Shown piece after piece: positions 20,701-32,204 of a DNA stretch of 64,000 nt. The position numbers and the translations under genes were made by a program. The number at the start of each line of letters is the position of its first letter. Positions within the stretch are counted from its first letter, which is position 1. Under the pieces are notes generated by a model, which was given only the letters and a program-made list of their open reading frames with translations, was not told where the DNA came from and made no database searches. The stretch is taken from assembly GCF_000208925.1 (NCBI RefSeq), contig NW_001914918.1:1-64000 (forward strand), read 5' to 3'. The DNA is from Entamoeba histolytica HM-1:IMSS (taxonomy: Eukaryota; Evosea; Mastigamoebida; Endamoebidae).

Positions 20701-23700
20701 CCACATTCATTGACTAAAATTAAAGAATTAGAAACACTTGATATTTCAAGAAATAGTTGTATTAATATTTCTATACTCCCTCAACTTACAAGTCTTAAGA
20801 ATTTCATATTAGAATCATGTGAACAAAAAACATTACCTACTCAAATTAGTTTTCTAACTTATTTAACTAAATTAGATGTAGCTGATAATGAAATTAAAGA
20901 ATTACCTTATTGGCTTTATGAAATGACTCAATTGAAAGACCTCAATTTAAGTACCAATTTATTGAAATATATTTCTATAAAACAAACTCAATTAACGTCA
21001 TTAACTCATTTTGATATAAATAATAATTCAATTAAATCATTACCTGTTGTTCATCCATTATTAAATGGAGTTATTAATTGTTTTATGCCTCCTGTTATTA
21101 GTAAGATTCATGTATTATCATCATCATTTGGAATTGAAACTATGAAAATGGTAACTGATGAATGGATTTCTATGACAAATAATAGTACAAATAGTATTAT
21201 ATTTCTTCATTCAACTGATGAAATTTGTGGAAATTCTTCTCTTAATAAAAAAGATTATTTTACTTTTATATATCATGATGACTCGTCACCAATATCATTT
21301 AATTTTTCACGGAATGATTGTTATTTAATAGTATTTACATCAAAAGAAATTGAAACTATTTATTATTGGAAGTATTATCTTAATTTGGTATTACCACAAC
21401 AAATGTCTGTATTTGTTTTATTACTTGCTGATATTAAATCATCAGAAAAAGATTTTATTGAATCAACAGTCAAAGATACTTTTAAACAATGTGACTTTCT
21501 TCATCTTGCAAAAGGAAAAGAGAATAGTAGAATAATGGCAGAAAAGTTTATTGAATGGATAAAAAAATTTAAACATAGATGGGAAAATGAAGAATATGAA
21601 CTTCTTGAAATTGACCAAGAATTATTAAATTGTGAAATTAATCCACCAATTGTTAATAGAGCTCAATTAGAAAAAATTATTGAAACTTTTGGAATCAACA
21701 AAGAAAAACATACGCGATTTATTGATGAGTTAGATCAAAGTGGAACAATTATATCAAGTGTTTCAGTATTAAATATTATTAAAAATAATGCACCAGACTT
21801 ACTTAAAGTTTTACCTTGTTTTGACTCTATGGAAGAAGTATTTATTCTAAAAACTAATTTATTTGAGAGGATATATGATATAATGTATAAAAATTCAACA
21901 AAAGGAATTGGAATGATGAGTGATATATATCCTAAATTACAATGGTGTGGAAATATGAATATTACATTATTCTCTTTTATATTATTCAAAATGGAACTTC
22001 ATAATATGTTATGTGTTTACTTTGACGAATGGTTTAAAAAGTTTCATTTAACTAATAATTATGAAGGATTTAAACAAGAAGGAGGAATAGAAACTTTAAA
22101 AGAATTATTAAACAAACCAATGGAATCTCAACATAAATTAGTTTTAATGACTAAAGAAAGCATCACAAATACACAAAGAATTAATAATAAAATATCTGAA
22201 CAAAATCAACAATGGATTGAATTAAGAGGTGATTCTATTCCTGAACCAAAAGATTGTATTCCTTTTGTTCCTTTCAGTTTACACAGTACATTATCTATAG
22301 CAAATTCAAAAGTCATAGAACGTATTTGGCCTAAACAATTAGAAAAAGGATATAATGAGTATGCATGGTCATTTAGAAATAATTATGTTCCTCCAATTAT
22401 ATATGACCATATTTTGGTATTAATTTTAGTTAGTAATTCAAAAATTATTAATATGTTCCAACAATATGTATTTGTTGAATTTGAAGACCATGACCAAATT
22501 TATTATCTTATGATTAAATTAGAATACTCTCGGTTAATTATTAAAATCAGAACTATTGCTAATAGTGTTACACGGTCATTGTATTGTATTAGTTTTATTG
22601 GAGAGTTAAATAAAAAGATTAAAGAAATATTATCATTTTATTCAAAAGAATTAGCAACAAATGAATGTGTTTTATGTCCAGTTTGTATAGAAGAAGGTAT
22701 TCCAGATGTAGGAGAGATGCTTGTTGAAAATTTAAGAATTGCAATAAGAAACAGTAATGATACTATTAATTGTCAACCAAGCATATCAAGAGGGAGTTAC
22801 AGACAACATATTGTTTCAGTGAATAATATATCAATTGGTATTCAATTAGAAGTATTAAAATCAGATTTTTCTAATTTAATGATAGAAGGAAGTAAAGTAA
22901 AAATTAAACGACATTTATTAGATGATACTGATTATATATTGTATGAAGCATCGTATAATAATGAACAAGTATGTATGAAAACTTTTTCATATGAAGGAAA
23001 AAATGAAAAAGGAGGAAGTACTAGATATTTAGGTAATGTGTTTTCTACAATGATGAGAGAAGCAAATGTTGCAAAAACCGTTAACCATCCTAATTTTTTA
23101 GCATTAAAAGGAATTGTTTTAACACCATTAGCATTATTAGTTGATTATTGTGAACAAAATCTCAGTCTATATCTTCATTCAAATAGTACTGTTGATTGGA
23201 AAACAAACTTAGATTTTATCATTCAAATTTGTACAGGAATGAAAAAATTACATTCTATCAAAATGGTTCATCGGAACCTGAGAACAAGTGCCATAATGAT
23301 AAAAATTAATCCAATCACTAAAGAACGATATGCTGTAATTGCTGATTTTGGTAAAACAACACCAAATTATATTGGTAATAAAATCGAATTCACTAAAGAT
23401 AAACGAGAAGAGGATATTAGTAAAATCGCTTATATTGCTCCTGAAGTACTTCAAGACCAAGAGTTTAAATCTGAAGCTGACGTATATTCATTTGGTATCA
23501 TTCTATGGGAAATAGCACATAGGTTATATCCTTATGAAAAAAATAAACAATCTCCACCATTATTTTATCAAATTTGTAATGGAATTCGTCCTCTTCCTAA
23601 TGTCAAAACCCCTTATTCACAATTTAATAAATTAGTTTTCAAATGTTGGCACCAACAACCAACAAATAGACCTTCCTTTGCTTCTTTATGTATTGATTTC

Positions 23701-23745
23701 CAGAAAATAAGAAGTGAAGCATTTAAACTTGATAAAAAGAAATGA
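17722..23745 (+). CDS. Roco-type multidomain protein with degenerate phosphatase, GTPase and kinase modules
   Basis: Exon 1 is 17722-18708, exon 2 is 18769-23745. The 60-base intron (GTTTGTTATT...TTCTTTAG) joins in phase 0 to give 1987 residues. In order: a diverged RhoGAP-like region (to about 330) with a SAM-like insert; a GRAM/PH-like domain (about 340-475); a myotubularin-like region in which YYRSFEGFLELIFKEFVQYG is clear but the CX5R loop position reads LPNTKNASEI; leucine-rich repeats (about 860-1090); a Roc-like segment with CYLIVFTSKEIETIYYWKYY but no P-loop; a COR-like region from about 1286; and a kinase fold (about 1690-1975) with VCMK lysine, IADFG and APEVL, but HRN for HRD and Ala for the loop Asn. 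Dictyostelium Roco proteins carry similar accessory domains. Probably a scaffold or allosteric protein. Confidence 0.75.
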
Positions 23746-23903
23746 AATTGTATTTTGTTATTCAAATATTCTATTTTTTTTTTGTTATATTAAACAATCG
23801 AATATGAGAATTTAAAACATACGTTTATTAAATTATAGTTTAAGCAAATGTTTAAAAGTTAAAACTGTTTTTTCATTACGAACTTAAAATTAAGATTGAA
23901 GAA

Positions 23904-24953
23904 ATGAGTAGAAGATTAACTGAAGAACGATTCGCCACTGCTTGTGCTAATGCAACAAGTAAGATCAATGCACTTGTTACTGGAAAAAAACAATGTCTAA
24001 TCAAATCAAAAAAAGTGATTGTAATAATGCTTGAAGAACATCGAAATATTGATGCAAAAAAAGAAGCAAAGGATATGATTTATAATCAGTATTTAGTTGA
24101 TATTTATGAGGTATTAGTTAAAATGATAAATACTTTAGTTCAGCATGCAGCAACATTACCAAGATGTGGATTAGTACCACGATCTCTTGATGTTGAAATT
24201 CGAAGTATTGTGTTTTTTTCTGAACGACTTGAAGATATTAAAGAACTTACTGATATAAAAAAAATGTTTGTTGGTCAATTTGGAACTACGTTAATTGCAG
24301 AGACAACAGAAGATACTATTGATCAGCGTTTATATAAGAAATATCGAAATATGAACAACATCTCTGAAAAAATTGTTAATAACCTTCTTGATGCTTTGAA
24401 ACCTAAAGAAGTTCAACCTGAAAACCAAAAAGGTTTTGGTGTTCCAACAACTGACCCTGTTTCTTGTCAACAACACCAATTTATTCAATCTCAACAACAA
24501 AATATAAATAATAATTATTCTCGGTTTGCTTCTATGAATCAAGACAATAATAGATTTCCTACTTTTGAACAACAAGAAATTCAACAAAATCAATTTCCAT
24601 CTATGGGAAATGATAATAAATTACCTTCATTTGAACCTACTCAACCACAACAGAATCAATTTTCAAGTATGTGTAATGACAATAAATTCCCTTCATTTGA
24701 ACCTACTCAACCACAGCAGAATCAATTCCCAACCTTCAATACTCCAACGGTTTCACAACAAAATACATTCCCATCATTTGATCAACCAATTCAACAAAAT
24801 ACCAATAAATTTCCTTCTTTTAATCAAACCCAGGAACAATCACAACAATTTCAATCAATTGGAACTTTTGCACCAATTCCTAATTCAAACCCAGTTTGTG
24901 GGAGTGATGATGTTGATGATTTATTATCACGTATGAATGCATTGAAAGATTAA
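23904..24953 (+). CDS. IST1: IST1 homologue, ESCRT-III/VPS4 regulator
   Basis: A 349-residue single-exon protein. Residues 1-165 form the IST1 helical domain: ATACANATSKINALVTGKK, KSKKVIVIMLEEHRNIDAKKEA, then LVDIYEVLVKMINTLVQH, with the SLDVEIRSIVFFSERLEDIKEL helix that in other species precedes the VPS4 regulatory face. The middle is Gln/Asn/Pro/Phe-rich and includes tandem copies of a 22-residue repeat. The extreme C-terminus DDVDDLLSRMNALKD fits a MIM1 motif (acidic, L..R...LK), the standard VPS4 MIT-binding element. So both the ESCRT-III-like fold and the VPS4 hook are present. It should act in endosomal sorting and membrane scission. Confidence 0.9.
   Translation: MSRRLTEERFATACANATSKINALVTGKKQCLIKSKKVIVIMLEEHRNIDAKKEAKDMIYNQYLVDIYEVLVKMINTLVQHAATLPRCGLVPRSLDVEIRSIVFFSERLEDIKELTDIKKMFVGQFGTTLIAETTEDTIDQRLYKKYRNMNNISEKIVNNLLDALKPKEVQPENQKGFGVPTTDPVSCQQHQFIQSQQQNINNNYSRFASMNQDNNRFPTFEQQEIQQNQFPSMGNDNKLPSFEPTQPQQNQFSSMCNDNKFPSFEPTQPQQNQFPTFNTPTVSQQNTFPSFDQPIQQNTNKFPSFNQTQEQSQQFQSIGTFAPIPNSNPVCGSDDVDDLLSRMNALKD
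24591..24722 (+). repeat. Two-copy 66-base tandem repeat inside IST1
   Basis: Two adjacent 66-base units encode QFPSMGNDNKLPSFEPTQPQ plus QN, and the variant with SSMCNDNKF. The surrounding sequence carries shorter related FPSF/FPTF pieces. It lies in the disordered linker between the IST1 domain and the MIM1 tail, so copy number could vary between strains without breaking function. Confidence 0.8.
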
Positions 24954-24996
24954 AAATGAAGTAATTACAAAAACTATTCAATTAATTCATTTGAAA

Positions 24997-25398
24997 TTAT
25001 TTTTTTTCTAATTTAACATCAAGAAATGGTTTGTGTTGTTCTACCATAAGTTTCTTAGCAGTATTAATCATTCCTAATGGAGTATCTTGGAATGACATTC
25101 TTAATTTTAGAATGTCTTGTGCCCTTAACTTATTTGTTCTTTTGATTTTATTTTTGCTTGGATTTTTTCCATGAAATCTGTGACACATCATTCTGTACTG
25201 TTCTAATGGTTTGATGGTTCGTCCTAAATCATCCACTCTATCAAGATCAATTTCATCATCTTCTTTTATTCCATCATCTACACCTCCATGTGTTTTAAGA
25301 AAGTCAATGCATTTACATACACCAAATCCTAAATTAACTTCTTCTGTTAGTATCACTGTTTGAGGGATTTTTTCTTCTGTATTTTCATTAAAATTCAT
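24997..25398 (-). CDS. Minimal SNU66/SART1 C-terminal protein, U4/U6.U5 tri-snRNP
   Basis: 133 residues, single exon. The segment DDLGRTIKPLEQYRMMCHRFHGKNP, read in two parts around residue 75, is the SART1/SNU66 signature (D-x-x-G-R-x-[LI]-x-P-x-E-x-[FY]-R-x-[LM]-[SC]-H-[RK]-FHGK.P). It is followed by the basic linker and DTPLGMINTAKKLMVEQHKPF, the family's C-terminal end. LGFGVCKCIDFLKTHGG matches the preceding GL...L..L...G element. SNU66 bridges the tri-snRNP in pre-mRNA splicing. Usual family members run several hundred residues longer, with a long N-terminus; here only the conserved C-terminal third is present, and an ATG opens it directly. Confidence 0.85.
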   Translation of the reverse strand: MNFNENTEEKIPQTVILTEEVNLGFGVCKCIDFLKTHGGVDDGIKEDDEIDLDRVDDLGRTIKPLEQYRMMCHRFHGKNPSKNKIKRTNKLRAQDILKLRMSFQDTPLGMINTAKKLMVEQHKPFLDVKLEKK

Positions 25399-25542
25399 CT
25401 TTTTCTATTAAATTGTTTTTTTTTAGTGTTTTCATTAACAGTTTTTATAATTTCTCTTTTTCTTCTGTATAAAATAAATAAACAATTTCAAAGAATGAAC
25501 TTTTAAGTAGTTATTAGATAAATACCCGATTCTATGAGGCAA

Positions 25543-28500
25543 AATGGAACGATTTTATTCAAACAATTGAAAACCTTGGATTGGATCAACATAATATGAA
25601 TTATGATGTACTTTCATTTTTTGATGAAGACAAAAAAGTAAAAATAATGACAGCAACATTAAACTCATTAAAATCAGCAAATGACTTATAATGTATTGAC
25701 TGTGAAGGGAAAATGATATGGGTATTATCAATATTAGCAGATGGTTATGGTAAGATTGAAAAAGAAATAATAAGAATTGTTGAAATGTATGGAAAATGGT
25801 TAGATATAAATGAAATTAATAACCCAAAATACTTATGAGAAGCATATGTTAAATGTTCAATGATAATTCTTGGTCAATTAACATTACCCTTTTCTTAATT
25901 GTAAAAGTGAAGAAAAGAAATTGAAAGTCATGCAGAGTATTGTCTTATAGTAGTAGATATATTTTATAAGTTAACTGATAGTCAATATGGAAAAAGAACG
26001 TAATGAATGGATATTAAGTTGTGTGTATGGTATCTTTGTTACTGTATTTGAATAGTTTCATTCTGACAGAAAAGAAATTATTTCAAAAACAAACAAAATA
26101 AATATTATTTTTATTTACTTAAAAGACTAATTAACGTATTACACTTCTATTTATTAAAAAATGCTAGTGTTTCAAATAATTTATGGCATGTATTTATATC
26201 CCATTCTATTGAATGGCAATTAAACACAGATGTACTTCAACAATGGATTGAAACTACTTTATGTCTACAAGAAAGTTATATGCAAAGTCTTATAGAAAAT
26301 CAAGAAGTTGCTACAATTCATTTTATTAAAAATAATGGAAAAGAAAGAATTATTGAAATGAGCCAACCAACATTACAGTCAATTTGGCTTTATTTATAGG
26401 TTAAGTAGAATTGATTATAATACAATAACTTCAGAAAATACATTAATTTTTCAAGAAGGTATTAGTTTATTAATGCATGATCTTTAATGTAGAATTAGTT
26501 GTAACACTAATTCAACATCATTACCACCTGTTGATGGAAATATTATATTATACTTATATGGAAAAGTAGCTTCATCACCACTATTTTCATGTGACTATGA
26601 TATTTATGAAGAAGCTATTTGTGTTTTTATAGGAAATATATTATCATTCTTTTCAGAAACATTATCACTAACTCAATATAATCCTAAATATATTTCTTTA
26701 TTAATTAGTACTATTCAAAAATCACTTTCATCTTTAAACTTCTTTGTAAATAAATCATGTTTAGATAATCTTCAAACAACATTAAAGTATCAATTAAGTG
26801 GTTTACCATTATCTCTTAAACTAATCTATAGTTCAATTGATAATATATTAAATACTTCATTAAGTGTTAAAAGAATAAAAGGGTATTTAAATGCTTAGGT
26901 TTTCCGTGGTTTTATTAAAACATTAAATAATTCATTAGTTCATTATAATGTTTACTCTACAATGGAATTAAAAAATATGATTAATTTAGAAGATCAAATA
27001 GACACATTATTCTGTACATTTATCAGAAAACTAATAAGTACTGATCTTGTAGGTGAGGAAAACTTATCTTTAGTCTTTGTAATTTTATTACAACATTCTT
27101 TATTTCATTTCTTCTAATAACACCAGAAATATCTAATTTCCATATTAATTATAGTACTTATACTGTTAATACCATTCATCATCTAACATTGTTATTATTA
27201 TCTGACATTCAAAAAATGTACTCAATTGATATAGACAAAGAAGTTAATTATAAAAAACTGTAATTATACTTCAACTTTTTACATGGCTTATGTAAATATA
27301 CTCATTATATCCCAAAACATGGTGAAAATACATTTTCTTTGGTTGTAGTACAATTAGTTCTCTTTGTATTAGAAAAATTTATTTATTGTCCTAAACCACA
27401 AAATATTCCTGATGTTTTTGTTTATTTATTGATATATATTCTTTATGACTATTTAAATGATGCAAAATCATTACAAAAAGAATATCTGAAAACATTGTTT
27501 GATGTATTTACCAAATTAAATCAATTATTTCCAAGTCTTATTCCTCAAATCAAACACATCTCAATAAGTTTCATTAGTAAAGAATTATTTGAAGCAAATA
27601 AACGATACTTTCCTTTCTATTCATTTTGTTAAGGAATTTCAATTAATGCAATGTTGTTTCAATATTGCATTAGATCATATAAGAGTTGTTTATAAAAATG
27701 GAGTATTGTATTCTCTTATTGATCTCCATTAAACAGATAAAACACAATTACGGTGTGCTATTATTGAAAGAAGTTGTGACGGTAAATTTGTATTTGAAAG
27801 TTCTATTGATTATGTTAGTACATTTCGACAAATTATATCAAAAAAGAAAATACTGTTAATTCTCAATATGATGGAGATAAGCGAATTGAAAGAATTCCTC
27901 TCTTTGTTTCTTCATCAACAAAAGAAACTGGTCAATATCCAAAACAATTAGAAGGATACTATCAATTACATTTCAAATCATTCTTAATAGATTTTATTCC
28001 AAATGAAGATAAGAGTGTATTTCTCCATTTTTTGTAACTCGACTCTATCATTTATGTGTTATTGGAATTGAGTTAAGATGGTTTTGAATTAGAAGTTAAT
28101 GAACAATTACTTAATGAGTTAATTCTCTTAGATAATCAACAACCTTTCCTTAACGCAAAAATTCTTATTGACTTTCCACCACAAGATAAAATTGGGTAAT
28201 TTTTCATCTCTTTCATTCAACACTTAGGAAGTACAATGAAAAAGAACCCTCAGGTATTCAAACTGACGTAGATAAATTGATATTAATTCAAACAAACGAA
28301 GCAAACGTAATTTGTGATTGTCCTAAATTATTTAAAACAATAAAACAAAAAGAATATAACCTTCAAATAATTTGGAATTGCACACACTCTTATTCTCCAG
28401 ATATTTTAAGTAAGAATATAATTATTATCACTCCAGTCTCATTTAATACTTTTAGAATAATATCAAAAATAAAAACAACTTTAATTTCTGGTGTTTATAT

Positions 28501-28975
28501 AAATGGAAATTCATTGTCATATGAAATTCCAACTTTTGCTCTTCATTTATTTATTCAAGACTGTACTACATATATTTTTTTGTAATGTCGTTAGTCAAAA
28601 AAAAAAACAATTGACAAAATTGTCTCTTCAGATAAGTTTAATAATAATGGTCGTTGTACTTTTATTTTTAACCACAAGACTAACAAGAAAATTGCTGAAA
28701 ATAATTCTCACATTTCTACTTCCAGGACATCTTCACCAATTCAACCACCCACATATATACCTTATTCTGAATCAATAAATAAAGTTATATTACCAACGTA
28801 TGTCAAGATTGCAATAGAAACTATCAAAAATAATCTATCAACTGATCATCCACTGTATCATTTATCGAATCAAAACCTTCATTCAGAAAAAGAAAAATTT
28901 AAAATACTCAACTCATCAACAACTTGTGAAATATCAGAAACACCATCTTATATTGAGAAAAGTTACAAAATATAA
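25543..28975 (+). pseudogene. Decayed RapGAP-domain protein gene (RalGAP/tuberin-like)
   Basis: About 3.4 kb of plus-strand protein-like sequence is broken by many in-frame stops and frame changes. It starts with WNDFIQTIENLGLDQ near 25545 and ends with EISETPSYIEKSYKI at 28975. The stops are mostly single-base events (for example TTATAA near 25688), do not sit at GTTTG donors, and are too many to be introns. At 28277-28585 the frame reads YNLQIIWNCTHSYSPD, then IIIITPVSFNTFRI and LISGVYINGNSLSYEIPTFA. This is the core of a Rap/RalGAP catalytic domain, without a clear catalytic Asn. The long helical remainder is like RalGAP-alpha or tuberin. Flanking genes are intact. Confidence 0.75.
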
Positions 28976-29145
28976 GAATTTCAACAACACTGTCCTTTCA
29001 AAACTTCCTGAAAAATAATTTCTAATTTCGTTTTTACCTTTCATTTTTATTTTTTTTTGTTGTTTGAAAGGAAAGATTTAAAAATCTTCTTAAAACTAAC
29101 GAATAGCTTTTCAAATATAAAAGAATTGTTGCCTAAAATAAAGTA

Positions 29146-30279
29146 ATGAAAAGTGATTTTCATCACTTGGATAAATTAATTCAAATTTATCCTATTAATA
29201 AATTTCAATACTCCCTTCAAAGGTTTTGTGAAAATGAACAAATCTCAAATGAACTTTACAAATACAAATCAACAAAGTTAAAACTCTCCATTAATCCATT
29301 GATTGGTGATGACTTTATTGGAAGAGATATTGGTGATTGGGTTGGATTAAGTTTAAAAAGTAAACGAACAAAAAAACACATAACCACTAATTCATTATAC
29401 AAAGAAATATATGTTGAAGGAGTTGTTAATCAATTCTATTTTAATTGTATTGACTGGATTGAAAATTCATTGATTGTTGGGCTAAGCAATTCTGTGTTTG
29501 CTGTTAATGTTATAACCAATGAGAATTGTCAATTAATTCCTACCTATGAATTATATTCAGTGAGTTGTGTAAAGAAAGAAGGAAAAAAAACAGTTATTCT
29601 TGGTGATTGTGATGGGACTTTATACCAAATTGACTTAGAAGAAAATGTAGTTTCCAATAAAGCAAAAATCCATAATGATAGAATAGGAAGAATCATTTGT
29701 AGAGAAAATATAATTGTAACTGGAAGTAAAGACAAGAAACTTAATTTAATTGACAGAAGAATATCATTTGATAAACCTACATCATCAACATTATTTGAAG
29801 GAGAAATCTGTGGATTAGTAATAAAAGATAATACTATTTGTATTGGAACAAGTAACCATATTGTATATGTATATGATATACGTTTCAATAACACTCCAAT
29901 TAATATTGATTATTTCCACAAATCAGCTGTTAAAGCTCTATGTTTTGAAATTAATAGAAATAATGTAATATTGTCAGGGGGAGGGATACGTGATAGGACA
30001 ATTGAAAGATGGAATTATCTTACAAATGAAAGAAGTTATGTTGAAACTAATGCACAAGTAGTATCTATTGATTATAAGGAAAAACAAGAATATATACTTG
30101 TTGCTCTTGGATATCCTTCAAATGGATTTATACAACTAGATTATCAAATGAATGTGTTAAATAGATTTGATGGACATGAAGGTAGGTTGTTAAGTACTGC
30201 AGGATTTTCATCACATGAAGATCCATTATATGCTTCTTTAGGATCTGATTGTAAAATAAATATTTGGGATTTTATGTAA
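29146..30279 (+). CDS. CDC20/CDH1-family WD40 activator of the APC/C
   Basis: 377 residues, single exon. The seven-bladed propeller carries family-specific features: FYFNCIDWIENSLIVGLSNS (blade 1, the D-W-x-x-x-N-x-[LI]-x-VGL motif), IHNDRIGRI, GEICGLVI, and above all SAVKALCFE ... LSGGGIRDRTIERWN, which matches the CDC20/CDH1 signature GG(G/T)..DR.IR.WN. It closes with FDGHEGRLLSTAGFS and SDCKINIWDFM. The N-terminus before the propeller is short (about 95 residues). I see no clear C-box (DR[FY]IP) or C-terminal IR tail, both of which contact the APC/C in other species. CDC20 versus CDH1 cannot be settled. APC11, another APC/C subunit, is encoded at 37836. Confidence 0.85.
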   Translation: MKSDFHHLDKLIQIYPINKFQYSLQRFCENEQISNELYKYKSTKLKLSINPLIGDDFIGRDIGDWVGLSLKSKRTKKHITTNSLYKEIYVEGVVNQFYFNCIDWIENSLIVGLSNSVFAVNVITNENCQLIPTYELYSVSCVKKEGKKTVILGDCDGTLYQIDLEENVVSNKAKIHNDRIGRIICRENIIVTGSKDKKLNLIDRRISFDKPTSSTLFEGEICGLVIKDNTICIGTSNHIVYVYDIRFNNTPINIDYFHKSAVKALCFEINRNNVILSGGGIRDRTIERWNYLTNERSYVETNAQVVSIDYKEKQEYILVALGYPSNGFIQLDYQMNVLNRFDGHEGRLLSTAGFSSHEDPLYASLGSDCKINIWDFM

Positions 30280-30497
30280 ATTAATTTTTTAGAAAAAGAA
30301 GATAATGAATTGTTGAGAAATAAAATTAAAATTGTGTATAAGCAGTTATACCATATTCGTCATCATTAGAAATTTCTTTTGGAAAGAAAATAAATGTTAA
30401 TGTGTAAACATACAAATTACACAATAACTGTCTACAAATCATAGAAATAGCTATAAACAACAATTAATCATTATTCATTTAACAACAAAAAAAGATT

Positions 30498-32004
30498 TTA
30501 TAAGAATAACAAACGAGGTAAATAATTCATGTCTTGACCAAAAATCAAGTGAAGAAGAGTAACTATTAAAACTACACTAGTAAAAATACTAAACCAAAAA
30601 ATTCTGTTTTTATAAAGAGGGGATCGTATTTCAGAATAAGTAAACAACATATAAATCAATGTCCATCCATATAATAAGAAACAAATAAAAGTTGATAACG
30701 CACCAAACATAAGACCAATAGACATAGTATCATCAACTACAGAAAATGGTGATTTATTTGATGGAAGATAATATAAAATGAAATACAATAAGAAAAATAC
30801 AAAATATGCAAGAAGTCCTGTTGCTCTTAATATCCATATTAAAACACTATTCTTCTTTCCTAATGCTTGCTAGTTTATAAATAACACATAAACCTTTTAT
30901 AAGAAATAATTTAACAACAAACATTTCTCGAATGGTCGATATGTAAAAAGATAAATGAAATTAAAACAATTTGATATATAGTATATATACAAGTATCAAT
31001 GCATGATATCCAATCAGCATTAAAGAAGAATCGAAGAATATTGAATGGATTGTTATAAAAATTTAATAAGATAATCATAATAAAACTATTAATATAAAAA
31101 TGGTCTTCATCATTTTTATATAACTTCATAAAGAAATATAAAATAGAATAAAGTATAGTTGCTATAACTGATAAAATTACAAGGAAAGTAACAAATGATA
31201 TTTTGAATAATGAATATCCTGGAATTCCTCTTTTAGAATCCATTACTAAAGTATTATAAAACCCAACTTTAAAGAAGAAAATAAACGTATATGAAGAATT
31301 GAAGACATTTCTTAAATAAATAAAACTAAATCTATTACACTCTCCACCCTATTTGAATAAATATTTTAACATAGATATTAATTTAGTTTAATTTAATAAA
31401 AACAAACAGTGAATGAACATTGTGTTTCAAATTTGACTGGTTTATTAATGTTATCAAAAGAATTCAACTCAGGATGATCTAGCCACCAAAAAGTAGCATT
31501 TCCACTAATTGTTATTTTATCTACTGATTGATGGTTTAAATCAGTTTTGACATATGGCTTACAAGTTGTTGCTTGAAACTGGTTGTATGTTTTTATTAAA
31601 AGTTCTACATCAAAGAAATAATATGTATCTCCTTCACTTAATGAAGAACTAGTTTCATCCTCTTCTAAAGAAATAAGAGATGACTTTAATCCAATAGAAC
31701 TCAATTCATTTTCAATTTCATCAGTCTTATCTTCTTTTATTTTATTAACAATATTCATACCATTGAATGAATCAACAATTCCTTCTATCTTTTTTTCATT
31801 ACCAACAAAAGAAACAAAAGCAACAGTATCATCTCCATTAAACGAAGAACCAACATTGAATGTAGTTGAATTGGATATAATTCCAATTTCAAGTATTTGG
31901 CCAAAAGAAAAGAATATACCAATAATTAAACAAATAATCCAAACAACACATAAAGTAATTTTCCAAATACTTCCTAATTCATCAATAATGACTCCATTTG
32001 GCAT
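30498..32004 (-). CDS. Wntless/GOST-like multipass membrane protein (three exons)
   Basis: Exons 32004-31408, 31348-30923 and 30869-30498 are all phase 0 and both introns start GTTTG, giving 464 residues. Residues 1-40 hold one membrane helix (IWKITLCVVWIICLIIGIFF). Then comes a lumenal domain of about 170 residues with three N-glycosylation-like sites and paired Cys, followed by about seven helices starting FIFFFKVGFYN. One N-terminal helix, a beta-rich lumenal domain and a C-terminal helix bundle is the layout of Wntless and TMEM181-type GOST proteins, which act as Golgi/endosomal cargo receptors. Motif-level similarity is weak, so the family call rests on topology. Three separate open frames make up this one gene. 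Confidence 0.55.
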
Positions 32005-32204
32005 CTTTTGAACAATTGATACAATACAAGATGTGAACTTAAAATTTTCGGTTGATGGTTCTTCTTTTCAAAGATCTCATTAATATTTCTATAACACTAT
32101 TCTTATTATAAAAATCTATTAAAACAAAACTATTACAATTAAAAACCTTTTTCAGGGTTTTTAATTTTCCTGTTGAACTTCATAATTCAACTGATTTACA
32201 AGTA

